Assembly: GCA_013399875.1 (NCBI GenBank)
Contig: VXAZ01004549.1
Coordinates: forward strand, 558,001 to 622,000
Origin: Gymnorhina tibicen
Lineage: Eukaryota > Chordata > Aves > Passeriformes > Artamidae
Direction: 5' to 3'
DNA length: 64,000 nt
The notes beneath the pieces are model-generated. The model was not told the DNA's origin, made no database searches, and saw nothing but the letters and a program-made list of their open reading frames with translations. A program made the translations under genes and the position numbers. Numbering within the stretch: the stretch's first letter is position 1; each line of letters starts with the position of its first letter. This document shows positions 1 through 12,172 of the stretch, in pieces.

Positions 1-3000
1 AAAGGAGGAAAGAATGTGACTTATCATGTAGACCCAGCAGACAATATAAACACAAGATCACATCCAGCCAACACATTCTCTTTACTTCTGGAAAAAGCTA
101 TAGGCAAGCATCTGGGAGACATTAAAGGATAAACACTTTTATTAGTGCATACTGCTATGTATACATTCCATGGCCTTACCACTTTATGATGTTATCAAAC
201 AAAATGTCACAAGCAGAGCTAGTTTGGTACTTGGCCAAAAGAACCCCAAGGAGACCACAGCTACTGTGGGAAGTGATGTTAGTAATTCATAGCATGGCAT
301 TTTTCTTTGAGCTAGCAACTGAGTGTAATAAAAGGGGTGACTGCTTGCAAATTTTCATCAGTATATGAGGCAAAAATTGGTTTCTGAGAACTTATTCAAA
401 GCAAGAGGTTTATCTTAGCACCAACTTTGCTAATTATTTTCTGCCTATGCAAATTTTCACAACTTTTCAACCAGACATCATTTTGCATCAGTTCAGATCA
501 AGCTGTTCATGTGCAGTAGGACAAATTAATAAAAATCATGCAAAAAATTAATGGTAATGCTTTTTGGCGAGCTGAATTAATTAAATATTTTGCTGATGCA
601 TAGCAGAATCCTTTTCAAAATTAATAAAATACAGAAGATTTGAGTGACAGGTTACTTTCATCAAAATTTTGATCACATGAAGGAAAAATGAGCCAACAGG
701 AAGTCTATTCTGATTTAGTATTGCAACATTTTTGACTAATATAATTTTTAAAATAATTAAATTTCCTTCAATCAAAAACATTCTGCTTGATCATACAGAA
801 ATTTTGGGGGAGGGAGGTTGGCTTTACTGAAAAATGTCAACAGTTCTTTTTGTTCCCCCAATTTATATACTAAAAGATACTGGTGTGATGATCCCAGTCT
901 TTTACAAAGTTACTCAGGAACCAAAGTATTCATCCAGTATATGCAAGATCAATGTTCAAGACAAAATTCTTGATGTCTGGGCCCACTGCTCAGATAAATG
1001 ATTTTATTCTTGCTTTTTGGAATATTCTGCAAAGGGTTGTGTTCACTTTCTCCCATGTATGACATGAAATTGTGTCAATAGTAATTACATGTAGCCAGGA
1101 GCTGACATCATCCTGACAGGGGAATGTCTAGTCTGAGAGCCACTTTTTAAGAGATCTCAACATCTTGCCATAGAATTAAATAGAGGAACCTCCACAGAAC
1201 AACTCATTCCATCTGTCAGTAGGAAAGGGATGCAGTTCCTCCTACTAGACTTAACTGTGTATGATGAAAAGACAGGATACAGTTCACCTACATTTCATTT
1301 TCTAAACACATATATCAACATATAAGCCATTTGTGTCAAAGGAAATCATAGCCAGTATGGAAAATGAACCTGTAGTGTGGTCCAGCGCTAATTAAAGTAG
1401 ACAGACACTTATTTTGCATTGTTTTAAAATACATCCCAATATAATGGAATAAGATTTTTTTTAGTTTATTCTACCTGAAATCTGTTAAACTTTACATTTT
1501 AGTAAAAAAAGAAGAATCTTTGTCTACTTCCAATCAGACCAATTATTTGATTACAAAACTGAAAAGCAGTTACTTATCAACCTCTGTTCTTGACAATCAT
1601 TTATCTCCCAAGATCTCCCATTAACACATTACTTCCACCAATTCACTCAAAAGACTGCTGCGTTTCAGTTTCAAGACCTCCAACTTTGAATCTATTTGCA
1701 ACGGTAATTTGGATGAATTCTTGCAATTCATTAATGCTTTGTTGCTAATTGTTATGGATTCAGTTCTCACAATTGACTCAAAAGAACACAGGTGAAACCT
1801 TGCAATGAGGTTTTTTTAAACTTTCATTTTCTTCTACAGATTTTAAGCACAGACTAATTTGATGCAGTGCTTTATATGCTGAGTGGAAGTAAATGACAGC
1901 TTGCTAAGCCATGTTATGATGGATTTGAGCTGCATTTGAATTTGGATTTTTTATTAGTTTATTCACTGAAATGTTAGCAAAAAAAGATGAAAATAGAATT
2001 GGGAGATGAAAGACTGACTTAATGCCATGTTTCCTACCAATTACTTGAAGGATAAATCCAAACATTATCTTTAGATGGTATTTCTTTATAACTATTAAAT
2101 GAAATAAACAGTCTGTTTAAAAGCAATATGACAGAACAAACCTCAGCCATGATGAGCAACATGTTGATCTCACTGAGCACATTTCACCTCATATTACTTG
2201 TGGTTCTATTAAAGACAATAATAGCTGGGTCTGATGATATCTTTTAACATCAGTGTTATCAGAAAGAATCCTTTAACACACTTTGATTATATGGTAGCTG
2301 AGCAGTCTATCAGTAATAGGTTTAATGGTGCCTTTTGACAGTCTTATGTAACCATCTCATTTGATCAGGACATATTTCCAAGCTAAAGCAATTTATAGAA
2401 AGACCTTTCCTCCTCGTTCCAGCTTGTTTACTTTCATTTAATCACAGTTGCCTTCTCAGACTGCATTTTTTCTGTCTTTAGGATGCTTGTCATTTTTGTT
2501 AATACTTAGTAAACATCTCGGCTCTTTTATTCAGTTGCTTTTTACAGATCCTTCTTTTGACATCATGTCACTTAGTGCATTCAAAGTTCTCTTTTACATG
2601 TCTTTTAATAGCTTACTTTCATTCTAATATTAAAATCCTTATTGCCAGTATTCCATAGAATTTAGTTCTCCTCATGCACTGTTTTCTCTGTGTTACCTCA
2701 TCATAAGTTGTTATTGTAGGGCTTAACTTTGTGTATAATGTGATGGCAGACTAATTTATTGTTGTTTTTATGACTCGTTGACAAATCCTATTTCCACTTC
2801 ATCATAGATGAATGCAAATAGCTTGGCCTTAATGCTTTGAAAAAAAATCATTACAGGTTGGTAATCCAATTGCCCTGAAAAACTATTATTTTTTAAACTT
2901 TTTCTTTTTAAAGACACAAAAAGAAAAAAACAAAAAACAAAAACAAACAAACAAAAAAACCCAAACAAAAACGTCCGATCAGAGCACTTGAAGTTCTAAT

Positions 3001-3400
3001 GCTTATATAAAACTGTGCATGGTTTCATTTGCTTCTTTGCCACAGCTTATCTCATAGGTTTGATTCTTTGCTACACTGGCTTGGACAATTCTTTTATCTT
3101 GTACATTCACTAGTAAGTGCTTTCTCATTTGTCTTCCTATTGCTGTCATTCAAAGACAGAATTTTTTCAGAATTCAAACAAATGAGTTGGTTAGGAAATT
3201 TCAACACTATGGTAAAAAAAAACCCTGTTACAAAAATACCTGATGTTTTTGTAATTATCCATGTTTAAAACTCCTGAAATTACAGTCAGAATTACAAGGT
3301 TTTGATTAAGTCATTGTCAGAGAATCTTTGTGGCCTCAGTGAGTAGACTACATGATGAGTGTTGAGAGGATTTGAGACCTGCTTCATGTTCTTTGTGAAG
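1..3400. other. AT-rich DNA with no recognised gene or repeat
   Basis: I see no gene, RNA gene or interspersed repeat that I can name here. Open frames are short and have no family resemblance. An A/C-rich low-complexity run lies near 2921-2975. The stretch has the AT-rich, CpG-poor composition of vertebrate intergenic or intronic DNA. Conserved non-coding elements could be hidden in it, but only a multi-species alignment would show them. Confidence 0.6.
2921..2975. repeat. A/C-rich low-complexity tract
   Basis: This is a run built almost only of A with scattered C and G, in (A)nC units such as aaac repeated several times. It creates a spurious phenylalanine-rich open frame on the minus strand. 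It is simple sequence, and no retroelement body is recognised next to it. Confidence 0.75.
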
Positions 3401-3409
3401 AGAAAAGGG

Positions 3410-4475
3410 TGGGTGGGTGATGCGACCGTTGGAGGCCGTCTTGGGCAAAATGATCGTGAAATAGATGGAGTTTTCAATTCTTGGAGAAGTAGGGAGGGAG
3501 CTTATCAAAACTAGCACCTGAACTTGCAGAGCAGACTTCGGCCTGTTAAGAAGCCTGATTGAGAGAGTCCCTTGGGAGGCAGTCCTAAATAGCAAAGGGG
3601 CTCAGGAAGGCTGGGTATTTTTCAAGAGGGAAATCTTAAAGACACAGGAGCAGGCTGTCCCCATGTGCTGAAAGATGAGCTGGAGGGGAAGACTGGCCTG
3701 GCTAAACAGAGAGCTTTGGCTGGAATTCAGGGGGAAAAAAAAAGAGTATATCACCTCTGTAAGAAGGGGCAGGCAACTTAGGAGGACAAGAGGGATATTG
3801 TCAGGTTATGCAGGGAGAAAGTTAGACAGGCCAAAGTCCAATTAGAACTTAATCTGGCTACTGACAGTAAAAATTGTTTCTCCAAATACGTTAACAAAAA
3901 AAGGAGGTATCCTGACCTGTATCAGAAACTGTGTGGCCAGCAGGACCAGGACAGTGATTTTCCCTCTGTACTGGGCACAGGTGAGGTCACACCTTGAGTC
4001 CTGTGTCCAGTTCTGGGCCCCTCACTACAGGTAGGATATTGAGGTCCTGGAGCAAGTCCAAGAAGGGCAACAAAGCTTTGAAGGGTCTAGAGAGTGAGTC
4101 CTGTGAGGAGCAGCTGAGGGAGCTGGGGTTGTTTAGCCTGGGGTGACCTTATCACTCTCTACAGTTACCTCAAAGGAGGGTACAGAAATATAAGGGTCAG
4201 TCTCTTCTCTCAAGAAAAAAGCAGTAAGAGGCAAGGAAATGGCTTCCAGTTGCACCAAGGGGGGCGGGGGGGCTAGACTGGATACTGGGATAATTTTCTC
4301 CACTAAAAGGGATGTCAAGCATTGTAACAGACTGACCAGGGTGGTCACCATCCATGGAGGCACTGAAAAATGAGTACATGTGGCGCTTAGGGATATGGTT
4401 TAGTGGGAGACTAAGATTAACAGTTGGACATGGTGATCTTAAAGTTCCTTTCAAACCTGAATGTTTCTATGACCA
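3410..4475 (+). mobile_element. CR1 LINE fragment with internal deletion
   Basis: A non-LTR retrotransposon remnant of the CR1 family, in sense on the plus strand. The first part, about 3410-3905, matches what I recall of the CR1 ORF2 stretch between the endonuclease and reverse transcriptase: text such as cttgggaggcagtcctaaa, then a Lys/Arg-rich coding stretch. From about 3915 it jumps to the 3' part (ctgtgtggccagcagg, then gtgtccagttctgggcccc, then gagctggggttgtttagcctgg). It ends in the typical 3' terminus at about 4440-4475 (aaagttcctttcaaacctga, then a ttctatgac-like tail). The reverse-transcriptase core between the two parts is missing. Frames are broken throughout, so the copy is dead. 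The 5' limit is approximate. Confidence 0.85.
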
Positions 4476-7400
4476 TATGATTTAGGATGCAATTTGTTGT
4501 CTATTACTGTTCTATTACTGTTACTGAGTCAGGACCCTTATGCCTGGGTGGAAGCTTTGGAGATGATCTTGAATGCCCACAGTCTGCCACCTCCCATGGA
4601 TAGAGAATCCCCAGCTGTGAGAGACAGAAAGGCCATTTCAGAACAGTGGTGACAGGAATCTAGAAGCTAAGGCCTTTCTTCAGTGAAAGAACTCATGAGG
4701 CAAAGACACATGCCATAATGTCACCTACTTCCTTTCCTAGCAAGACCAACACAACTTACTCCTCACTCATACCATGCTCCTGCAACTTACCTCACCCACG
4801 GAGCTTCTGTGTGAAAATCAGCACAGTCATAGTGTCTTGTGGTCACCTAAGCGCCACTTAAAGAAGGCTTCTCTATCCCAGTGATGTTCCAGTTATTTGA
4901 GGCGGAGCAGATAGTAAATGGACAACGGTGCTTGGACTGCCTAGGCACTGAGAAATTATAAATATATAGAAATATATAGAAGGGAGGCTACATCAAGAAA
5001 AGCCCTTTTATCCATGTCTTTCTGAGGACAGCACCCTGTGGCAACAACAGTTGGCCTTAAGCAACACAGGAACATCATTAATTTCCCTCACTAATTTCCC
5101 TTGGGATGAACACAGCTTTAGTAAAATTTCTCTAGGTTACCAAAAAAAAAAAAATCAAAACCTGTGTCATTGCTTTTTATCATATTTTTCACTTTTCCTT
5201 AAAAACCATAGATTTTACTTCTTTAATTTTACAAATGCTACACTACAGAGAAATTCATTATCTGCTCACTTTTCTCTTCAGCTGCTTCCAGAAAGATCTA
5301 GCTCACCTAACCTTTTCTGTCTGAACAGTATAATCTGTTATAAGTGATCATTTAAGCAATAGGGAAGAGACAGGTATATTCAGACTATGATTCATCTCAA
5401 AGATAAGCAAAACAGACAAAACCTCTGCCCATGTGCTCAAGAAAAAGCCTTATGTAGATGAATTCATCATTTACAAACAACCTTAAACCTCACTGATCAC
5501 ATCATGGCTGTACCATTGTCACCTATGTCTACAGAGCATAGATACTCACAAAGTACATTTATTTTACAAAATAACCATTTCTGAGGGGAAAAAACACACA
5601 AATAACAAGCCCTCCAAAACCCCAATATTCCATTGCTGTAAAGATGTAAAGAGAATATTTTCTTGCTCATGAGCTTCTTAAACCTTTCATATAATTAAAT
5701 TCATGTAAAATGAAAAAGATTTGAAAAATAAAACACTCACACCAAAATTTGCTGATGGTTGCTGTCTGTCTGATTTTAAAAGGAACTAGTTTAGATTTTG
5801 TGTGGGAGAGAGAACTTAGCATTTTTTCTGCTAGAGTTGAATAGGAATCATAGGTACATAGGTACATCTGCCTATAAAAATATCTCATTATACAAAGGAG
5901 ACAGACTTGTTTAGGACGCACTTTTAAGCATTTTTCAAAAATACGCCTTTAAATAATGATGGACTCTTTCAGTGTTACTGCTTTAAGGCCAAATTTGCAA
6001 ACATGTCTGTCTGGATCTTTATACAAACATGCACTTCAGTGCATCTTCATAGCTTACATCTGACAGTGCCAGTTTCCACCTGGAATTTTGTATCATGCAA
6101 GTGAGAGGCTTCAGCAAACAAGAGGAGCTTCTACAGCTTTCAGTGAGTAACAATGGTTTTGTAGAACTGACCCTTGCAATTCCTCTGACTTTTAAAACAA
6201 TCTTTCTCAGAGTGTCACAGAATGACAGCCTTTCACCAGGCATCCCTCTAGGGATCTCTGTGCTATGATAAATCATATCAATTTTAGACGGGATGATGTT
6301 ACTTTGGATTCTTGCATTTATGTTGGGACAACAGATTAAAACCACTGATAGGCATAGGGTTAACTCCAGAGGCAAAAAGACATACAGAATAAAAGCTGGA
6401 CTAACAGCTCCACGTGCCAGCTGCTATAAATCACTTTCTACCTGTTTCTGTCACATCCTTTTTACTTAAAAAAAAAACAACTTCACCTTTGTTTCCATTT
6501 AGGGATTTTTTTTTCCCAAACCCATCACATTCATGAACAAGTCAGTCAAGCCTTTCAGTTACAGAAGACACATAGTGCTGTAGCTGAAAAATTTGTGCAA
6601 TGACAGATTAATGTCAAGAACCTTGCATGCATTAAAAAAATCCCACAGTTGTTGTGCTTTCTAATTTTTTTTCCATTCATACCACAGAGACATCTATCTC
6701 CCATTTTTGATCATGATACTTAGAGGATTTAAAATAACAAGGGAAAATGCCTTTATCTTTCTTCCTCTGAACTCCATTATTTAAGATAATGGAACTATTT
6801 CTTCCACAAAGGTTACTATCAGTAGTTCTGTTCTTGCTAACTGTGCCTGCTGCAGTATCTTCCATGAGATTTTAAAGACAATGTTTAACAACCTCATCTA
6901 AGTACTCTAGTCTGCAGCCCAAAATGCTAGAGAATGATTGGTGACTACTGAAATTATTTACCTCAATTATTTTCACCATCACATCACCAAATTATCTAAA
7001 TCCTAAAGCCAGCATACTGCTTAACTTAGACTGTCTCTGAAGCCTGGCAGTTGCACCTTAAATGCAGGTTTCCACAGAAATACAATGAAGTGGAACAGAA
7101 GGGAAAGGTTTACTCACTGCCCTGAAATGCTATGCCATGCTATGTGGCACCCAAGTACTCAGTGACAACTTTTAAAAAGTGGAACAGTCTTACAGAGTAG
7201 TCCAAAATTTTAACTATTTGAAATCTGTTAACATAGTTTCTGGAGGACCAACCTTGGTAACAAAGTTAAATTCATTCTAGCTTTAAACCAAGTAATTCTG
7301 TGAGAACTGAAATAATGAAGCCTGGTTACTACTTATGACTGTAGAAGATACCGATAGCATCAAATATTCCAGGATTGAAATCAGATTATGTTTTGGTTTT

Positions 7401-10400
7401 TTTTAAGACAAACCAATGAATCAGCCAGCAGATTCACACAATGAACATGCATGCCTACATTGACAGTGACCTTTATTTCTTAGAAAGTTTAGTAATAAAA
7501 AAACAGAAACCCAAAATAGCATCTTCCAGTGAAAATACTGTGAGTTCTTCGTGCAACACACTGTTGGTAATTAGATTGTATTGGTATTGTATACAGAGGG
7601 GAGAATGGCAGAGAAATTTGAATTGATTTTGATGATGACTTACAATTCAAGGGATATGTGAAGATTCGTTGGGGAAAGGGAAAAAACCCACACATTTCTA
7701 AAACAGGAATGACTAGAGAACAGTTACCTGTGAAGTTACTCAGCACAGATAATGCATGCTTATTTATTCCAGCAAGTTTGCACTGACTTTCACTGTATGG
7801 GTACCGTTTTGGCAAAGTGCTTTACATAATTATTCTTTGAAGAGAATAATATTAAAATATCATTCCTATTTAATAATAAAGCAGAACTTCCATTAAAATT
7901 GTAGAAAACAGATTTTAAAAACCATCAGCTAAACAAAAAAAATATATGTATGTCAGATTTCAAATACTGTCAATAATTTTTTCTATTAGAAAAAGAAGAT
8001 AGTAAAATTTCTATTTCATTCTTCCTTTCCTAGAAATGTTGATTATATTTTGTATCAGCAGTTTTGAAAATATCAGCTCTTCGGGATAGATGAACACTTC
8101 TCTAAGAGATTTGCAAGAAAAAAAATCTTATAATGCAACATATTTTTTTTACCTCTTCATAGTGAAGCACAACCTGGCCATTAAAATACTAAAATTGAAC
8201 TGAATTGAATTGAACTGAAATGTGCATGTTGTCAGCTACTTACCTGCAATAACTGAATGTTTCACCTACTGGCTAGAATCTATCAGTTATTTTAATTTCG
8301 AAAGATAGGTGACACTCAAGAAATTATTACTGTCCACTAGATTAGATGAACCCCATGCTACTATGCCTTTTTTTTTTTTCTCTACTCTTTCACAAAGTGA
8401 ATATATCTTAGAAGCACAACTTTTCTGCCAGGCACTTACAGACAGGATAGTTTTTCAGATTTTCTAGAACTAGTGCCCTAGTCCCTGCACAAGAAGCCAA
8501 GGACAGCAACTACATTGTCTGACCACCCATTAAACAGTCTTGTACTTCACCAAAAAAAAATCTAAAACAAAAAACCAAAAGATTTAAATAAATAGATTTT
8601 TTTGGAGAGGGAAAAGAGACAGCATGATGATGTTACCTTTGGGAGAATATGAATATTATCTGAAAAGGAAATTACCTCCCAGAATACAAGGGGAATACTC
8701 CCAAATGAGCCCTTCTCCTTTAGCTGTATGTAACTGTTCTAGTAATGACGCATTGCTGAATCTCTGGCTCTCATGAGCCGAAATGACACCGTGCCAATGA
8801 CATGAAAAGCAATATATTCTGGGCTCATGCTATCAGGTTAAGGGGTCCTGCTCAGCTCTGCTCAGCTCAATCACGTGTTGTGCTGCCCGTCACTGTCCAC
8901 TGGCCAGGGTGTCGCACATCACCCTTACGTGTGACTAGCAAGGAAACCCCTCACTGTCCAGGCTCGTTGCCAGCCCTGATACCAGCTGCCTCCTGTGCTC
9001 CTCCTCCTTGTGACCACTTTCCCCACCAGCTGTGGGTGTTGCCCAGGCCTAATGAGCAAAACTACTTGCCCACTTTCTCAATGTTTTATATCTTAACAGC
9101 AGGACAGAAGTGAAGGGAGGCCACCAGCAGCCCCTCCTGAGCAAATTTTTTCTTTCCTTTGAGAAAAATATTACCAAGCTTTCCTTGCCTAAAATTTCTG
9201 ACATATGGACCACAACGCTGTGCCATCAAATTAAGGTATCTGTCTTCTATCATTATACATGGGTAGCAGTTGGCTTGCTTGTATTTCTCCAGCATCATTA
9301 TAAATCTCACATTTTCTCCAACTTTTAAACTAATTGGCTTTAAGAGAAATGCCTCCAGATGTTTCAAGACCCATAAATCAACCTTTTTCAGTGTGCTCAT
9401 TGGACCATTCTGTCTTCCTAGCAGAACTTGAAAGCCCTTACAGGCTTCCAACTCACTGGAGATCAAGAAAAAAGCAACAATTCACCTCAGGCTTCAAGAT
9501 GCCAGGCTTACACAGGATTATTCTTTTACTCTCTGGGAAAAAAACCTAAACACGTAACAGTTTCAAAAGTGGTACTTTCTATGGAGTGAAATTAATAGGT
9601 ATCAGAAGGTATTCAGCTGATCAGTTGGCTGGAGATATGCAAGCACTGTCCTGATTCACACCTCAGGATGCATCTCACCATGGAAAAGTTCATGGAAGTA
9701 TGGTTTTGGTGAAAGTTAAGTCATGCTGTGAGACAAAGTAAGGTAGGAACTCTCACTGCCATCAGAATAGAATAGGCACGTGAATTTAAAGGCAAGACTA
9801 TTTAGTTTTACAAAAGCAAACTGAATGCTATATAAGGCAATATATAAAATGTGCACAAAATATGAAATCAATTTCTTGCATGAAAGACAACTTAGCTCAC
9901 AAGATGAGTAACCCAGTGACTGAAGCAATGAAGCAATAACTGCTGCTGAACGGTGGCAAGAGCAGGAGAAGGAACTTCATCATGCAATGTCATATTGCTC
10001 ATGTGACCAGGCAGAAAATATTCTTCTCATCCTGCACTGTATTTAGACACTCCGTGAACATAGTTGATGCTGTTTTTCTTTTGGCTTATGCACATTTTTC
10101 TCTTAGTTTATATTCATTATGTGTACAAAAATATTGTGCATGAGGTTTTTTTATTTTTCTAAACAGCTCTAGAAAAAATAGATTTTACTGTTTGAAACTT
10201 CATGAGCAAGGATATCACTGACTACTCTTTCTGCACAAGAATTTGTACTGAGTGGGTAAAAGCAATAGCAGGGGAAAAAAAAGGGGACTCATTGCATGAA
10301 GTGTGCATTTAAATCATAGCAACAGAAGCTGAAGAGTACCCTGAAGCATCCACCACAATTCTCAGAACACATATTTTTGTCTGTTTCAGTTAAAATTATT

Positions 10401-11304
10401 ATCAATAGGGTGAGACCTATAAACTGAAGAATTGCTTTTGTCCTTTGTGGTAAAACAGGGAAAGGATAGTGCTGCTGTGCTTTGAGGATGCCTGCTGCGT
10501 GGTGGGAAAACATCCTCTGAATCCTCTTGTGAGCTCCCATATTTTAACACAGACAATGCCTCTGAACACCATCTGCCCTGGAAAAGGCACTCCTTGCCTT
10601 CAACATTTACCCTACTTGCTTTTGTTTTGGGTTGGGCTTTGTGCGGTTTTTTCAGGTCAAGGAAGGATGGGTTGCCTAAATGAGTTGAACTTATGCCCTA
10701 AAGTCTTTTTTTTTGTTTTCTTTTCTTTTTCTTTTTTTCTTTTTGTAAAATATACAAATGGAGTTGAATGATTAAGAAACAACAATTTGAAGCCAGTTGC
10801 CCAAAAGAAACATGCTTGGCTACTTCTCAACACTACAAGAAATCCTTACAGCAAAGACTATGCAGCTGGATGAAGACTCAAGCTGACATGATGAAGCATT
10901 TGCATCAACTTCAAGCCACCAGCTTGAAGAGTCCTATCTCAAAATGGGTGAGACAAATACTTGGCTGAATATTTGGTCTGGATCTTTCCCTCTCCCTCAT
11001 CTGTGGGGATGCAGGCATCCTTTTAAAGCAGGCAAACCTTTTAAAACTCTCTGCTGACAGCTTAAAGTGCCTTTCCCAAGCCTCTGGCAATCTTTCAATG
11101 AATTGAACAGAGGAGCACCTGCACGTGTTTTGTTGTCCTTTTCCATAGTGCACCACTGGAATATTGCTTCCTTTCTTCTTGACAATAAACCCAAGTGCTA
11201 TTCATGACTGCAGGTGGAAAAATATCAGCAATAAAAACTCACTCCAACTTTTCCTGACATCTCAGGTATGCAATAAATCTGAATAAATCCATGATCATAC
11301 GTAA
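4476..11304. other. AT-rich DNA with no recognised gene
   Basis: No repeat or gene that I can name. Frames of 118 codons (6019-6375, minus) and 126 codons (9086-9466, minus) show no recognisable domain and are about as long as chance allows. Bases 8800-9070 are locally richer in G+C with a small cagctctgctcagctc doublet. Pyrimidine-rich simple sequence lies at 10706-10747. Small (ACTGA/ATTGA)n degenerate repeats occur around 8190-8222. Confidence 0.55.
10706..10747. repeat. T-rich low-complexity tract
   Basis: A pyrimidine run of the form (T)nC and (T)nG. It is simple sequence. It could be the polypyrimidine part of a splice acceptor, but no convincing AG-plus-open-frame follows. Confidence 0.75.
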
Positions 11305-11567
11305 AGAACCATAAAATCATTTATATAGAAAAGAGCCTTAAGATCATTCAGTTCAACTGTAAACCTACCACTGCCAAGTTCATCACTAAAGCATGTCCCG
11401 AAGTGCCATATCTACATATCTTTTTAATACCACCGGAGACAGTGACTCAACCACTTCATCACTGGGCAGCCTGTTCAAATGTTTGATAACACTTTTGGTT
11501 AAAACTTTTTTCCAATATCTGATCTAAACCTCCTCTGGCACAACTTGAGGGCATTTCCTTTTGTCAT
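11305..11567 (-). mobile_element. CR1 LINE 3' end, older copy
   Basis: A CR1 3' fragment read on the minus strand. On the plus strand it starts with the reverse complement of the tail (accataaaatcattta) and the 3' UTR phrase agccttaagatcattcagtt. It continues through gggcagcctgttcaaatg and ccaatatctgatctaaacct, which match the CR1 3' region. It is clearly more diverged than the fragment next to it. The sequence stops at about 11567, directly before the 3' end of the neighbouring CR1. Confidence 0.85.
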
Positions 11568-11571
11568 ATAA

Positions 11572-12172
11572 ACATACAGAATGACTTGAGTTGGAAAGCA
11601 CATTAAAGATCATCTAGTTCCAATGCCACTGCCATGGGCAGGGACATCTTCCCCTTGTTCAAAACCCCATCCAACCTGGCCTTGGACGCTTCCAGGGATC
11701 TACAGCTTCTCAGGCAATCTGTTCCAGTGTCTCACCATCCTCACAGTGAGGAGTCATCTTGTCACATGTTGGAAAAGGAGACCAAGTACGTTGTATAGAG
11801 TGACGTGATCTCCCCTGAGCCTCCTTTCCTCCGGGCTAAACAACCCCAGCTCCCTTAGCAGCTCCTTATGGGATTTGTACTCCAGACACTTCACCAGCTT
11901 TGTTGCCCTTCTCTGAACACACTCCAGCACCTCAATGCATTTCTGGTAGTGAGGGGTCAAAAACTGAACGGGGGACTTGAGGTGCAGCCTCACCAGTGCT
12001 GCACAGGGTGGGGGGATGCTTCACAGTGCAGGGGGATGAGAAGATTGCTGCCCTGGTCCTGCTGGCCACACTACTGCTGATACAAGCCAAGATGCCATTG
12101 GCCTTCTTGGCCACCTGGGCACAGCCGGCTCATGTTCACCCAGGTGCTGACCAGCACCCCCAGGCCCTCCAT
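11572..12172 (-). mobile_element. CR1 LINE fragment with ORF2 C-terminus
   Basis: A minus-strand CR1 with its 3' end near 11572 (acagaatgacttgagttgga). Translation of the minus strand at 11754-11993 gives the CR1 ORF2 C-terminal region, with the recognisable stretches [14 protein letters not shown] and [15 protein letters not shown]. The plus-strand text also shows the reverse complement of the same region (ctcccctgagcctcctttcc). It is 5'-truncated at about 12172. The ORF no longer encodes a complete protein. It lies head-to-tail with the older fragment at 11305-11567. Confidence 0.9.

Noticed and set aside
2768..2968. Phenylalanine-rich 66-codon minus-strand frame as a membrane peptide
   Set aside because: It is the translation of an A/C-rich low-complexity tract.
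6019..6375. 118-codon minus-strand frame
   Set aside because: No domain, and length within chance for this much six-frame sequence.
9086..9466. 126-codon minus-strand frame
   Set aside because: Lys-rich and superficially protein-like, but no family is recognised and two plus-strand frames overlap it. Length is within chance.
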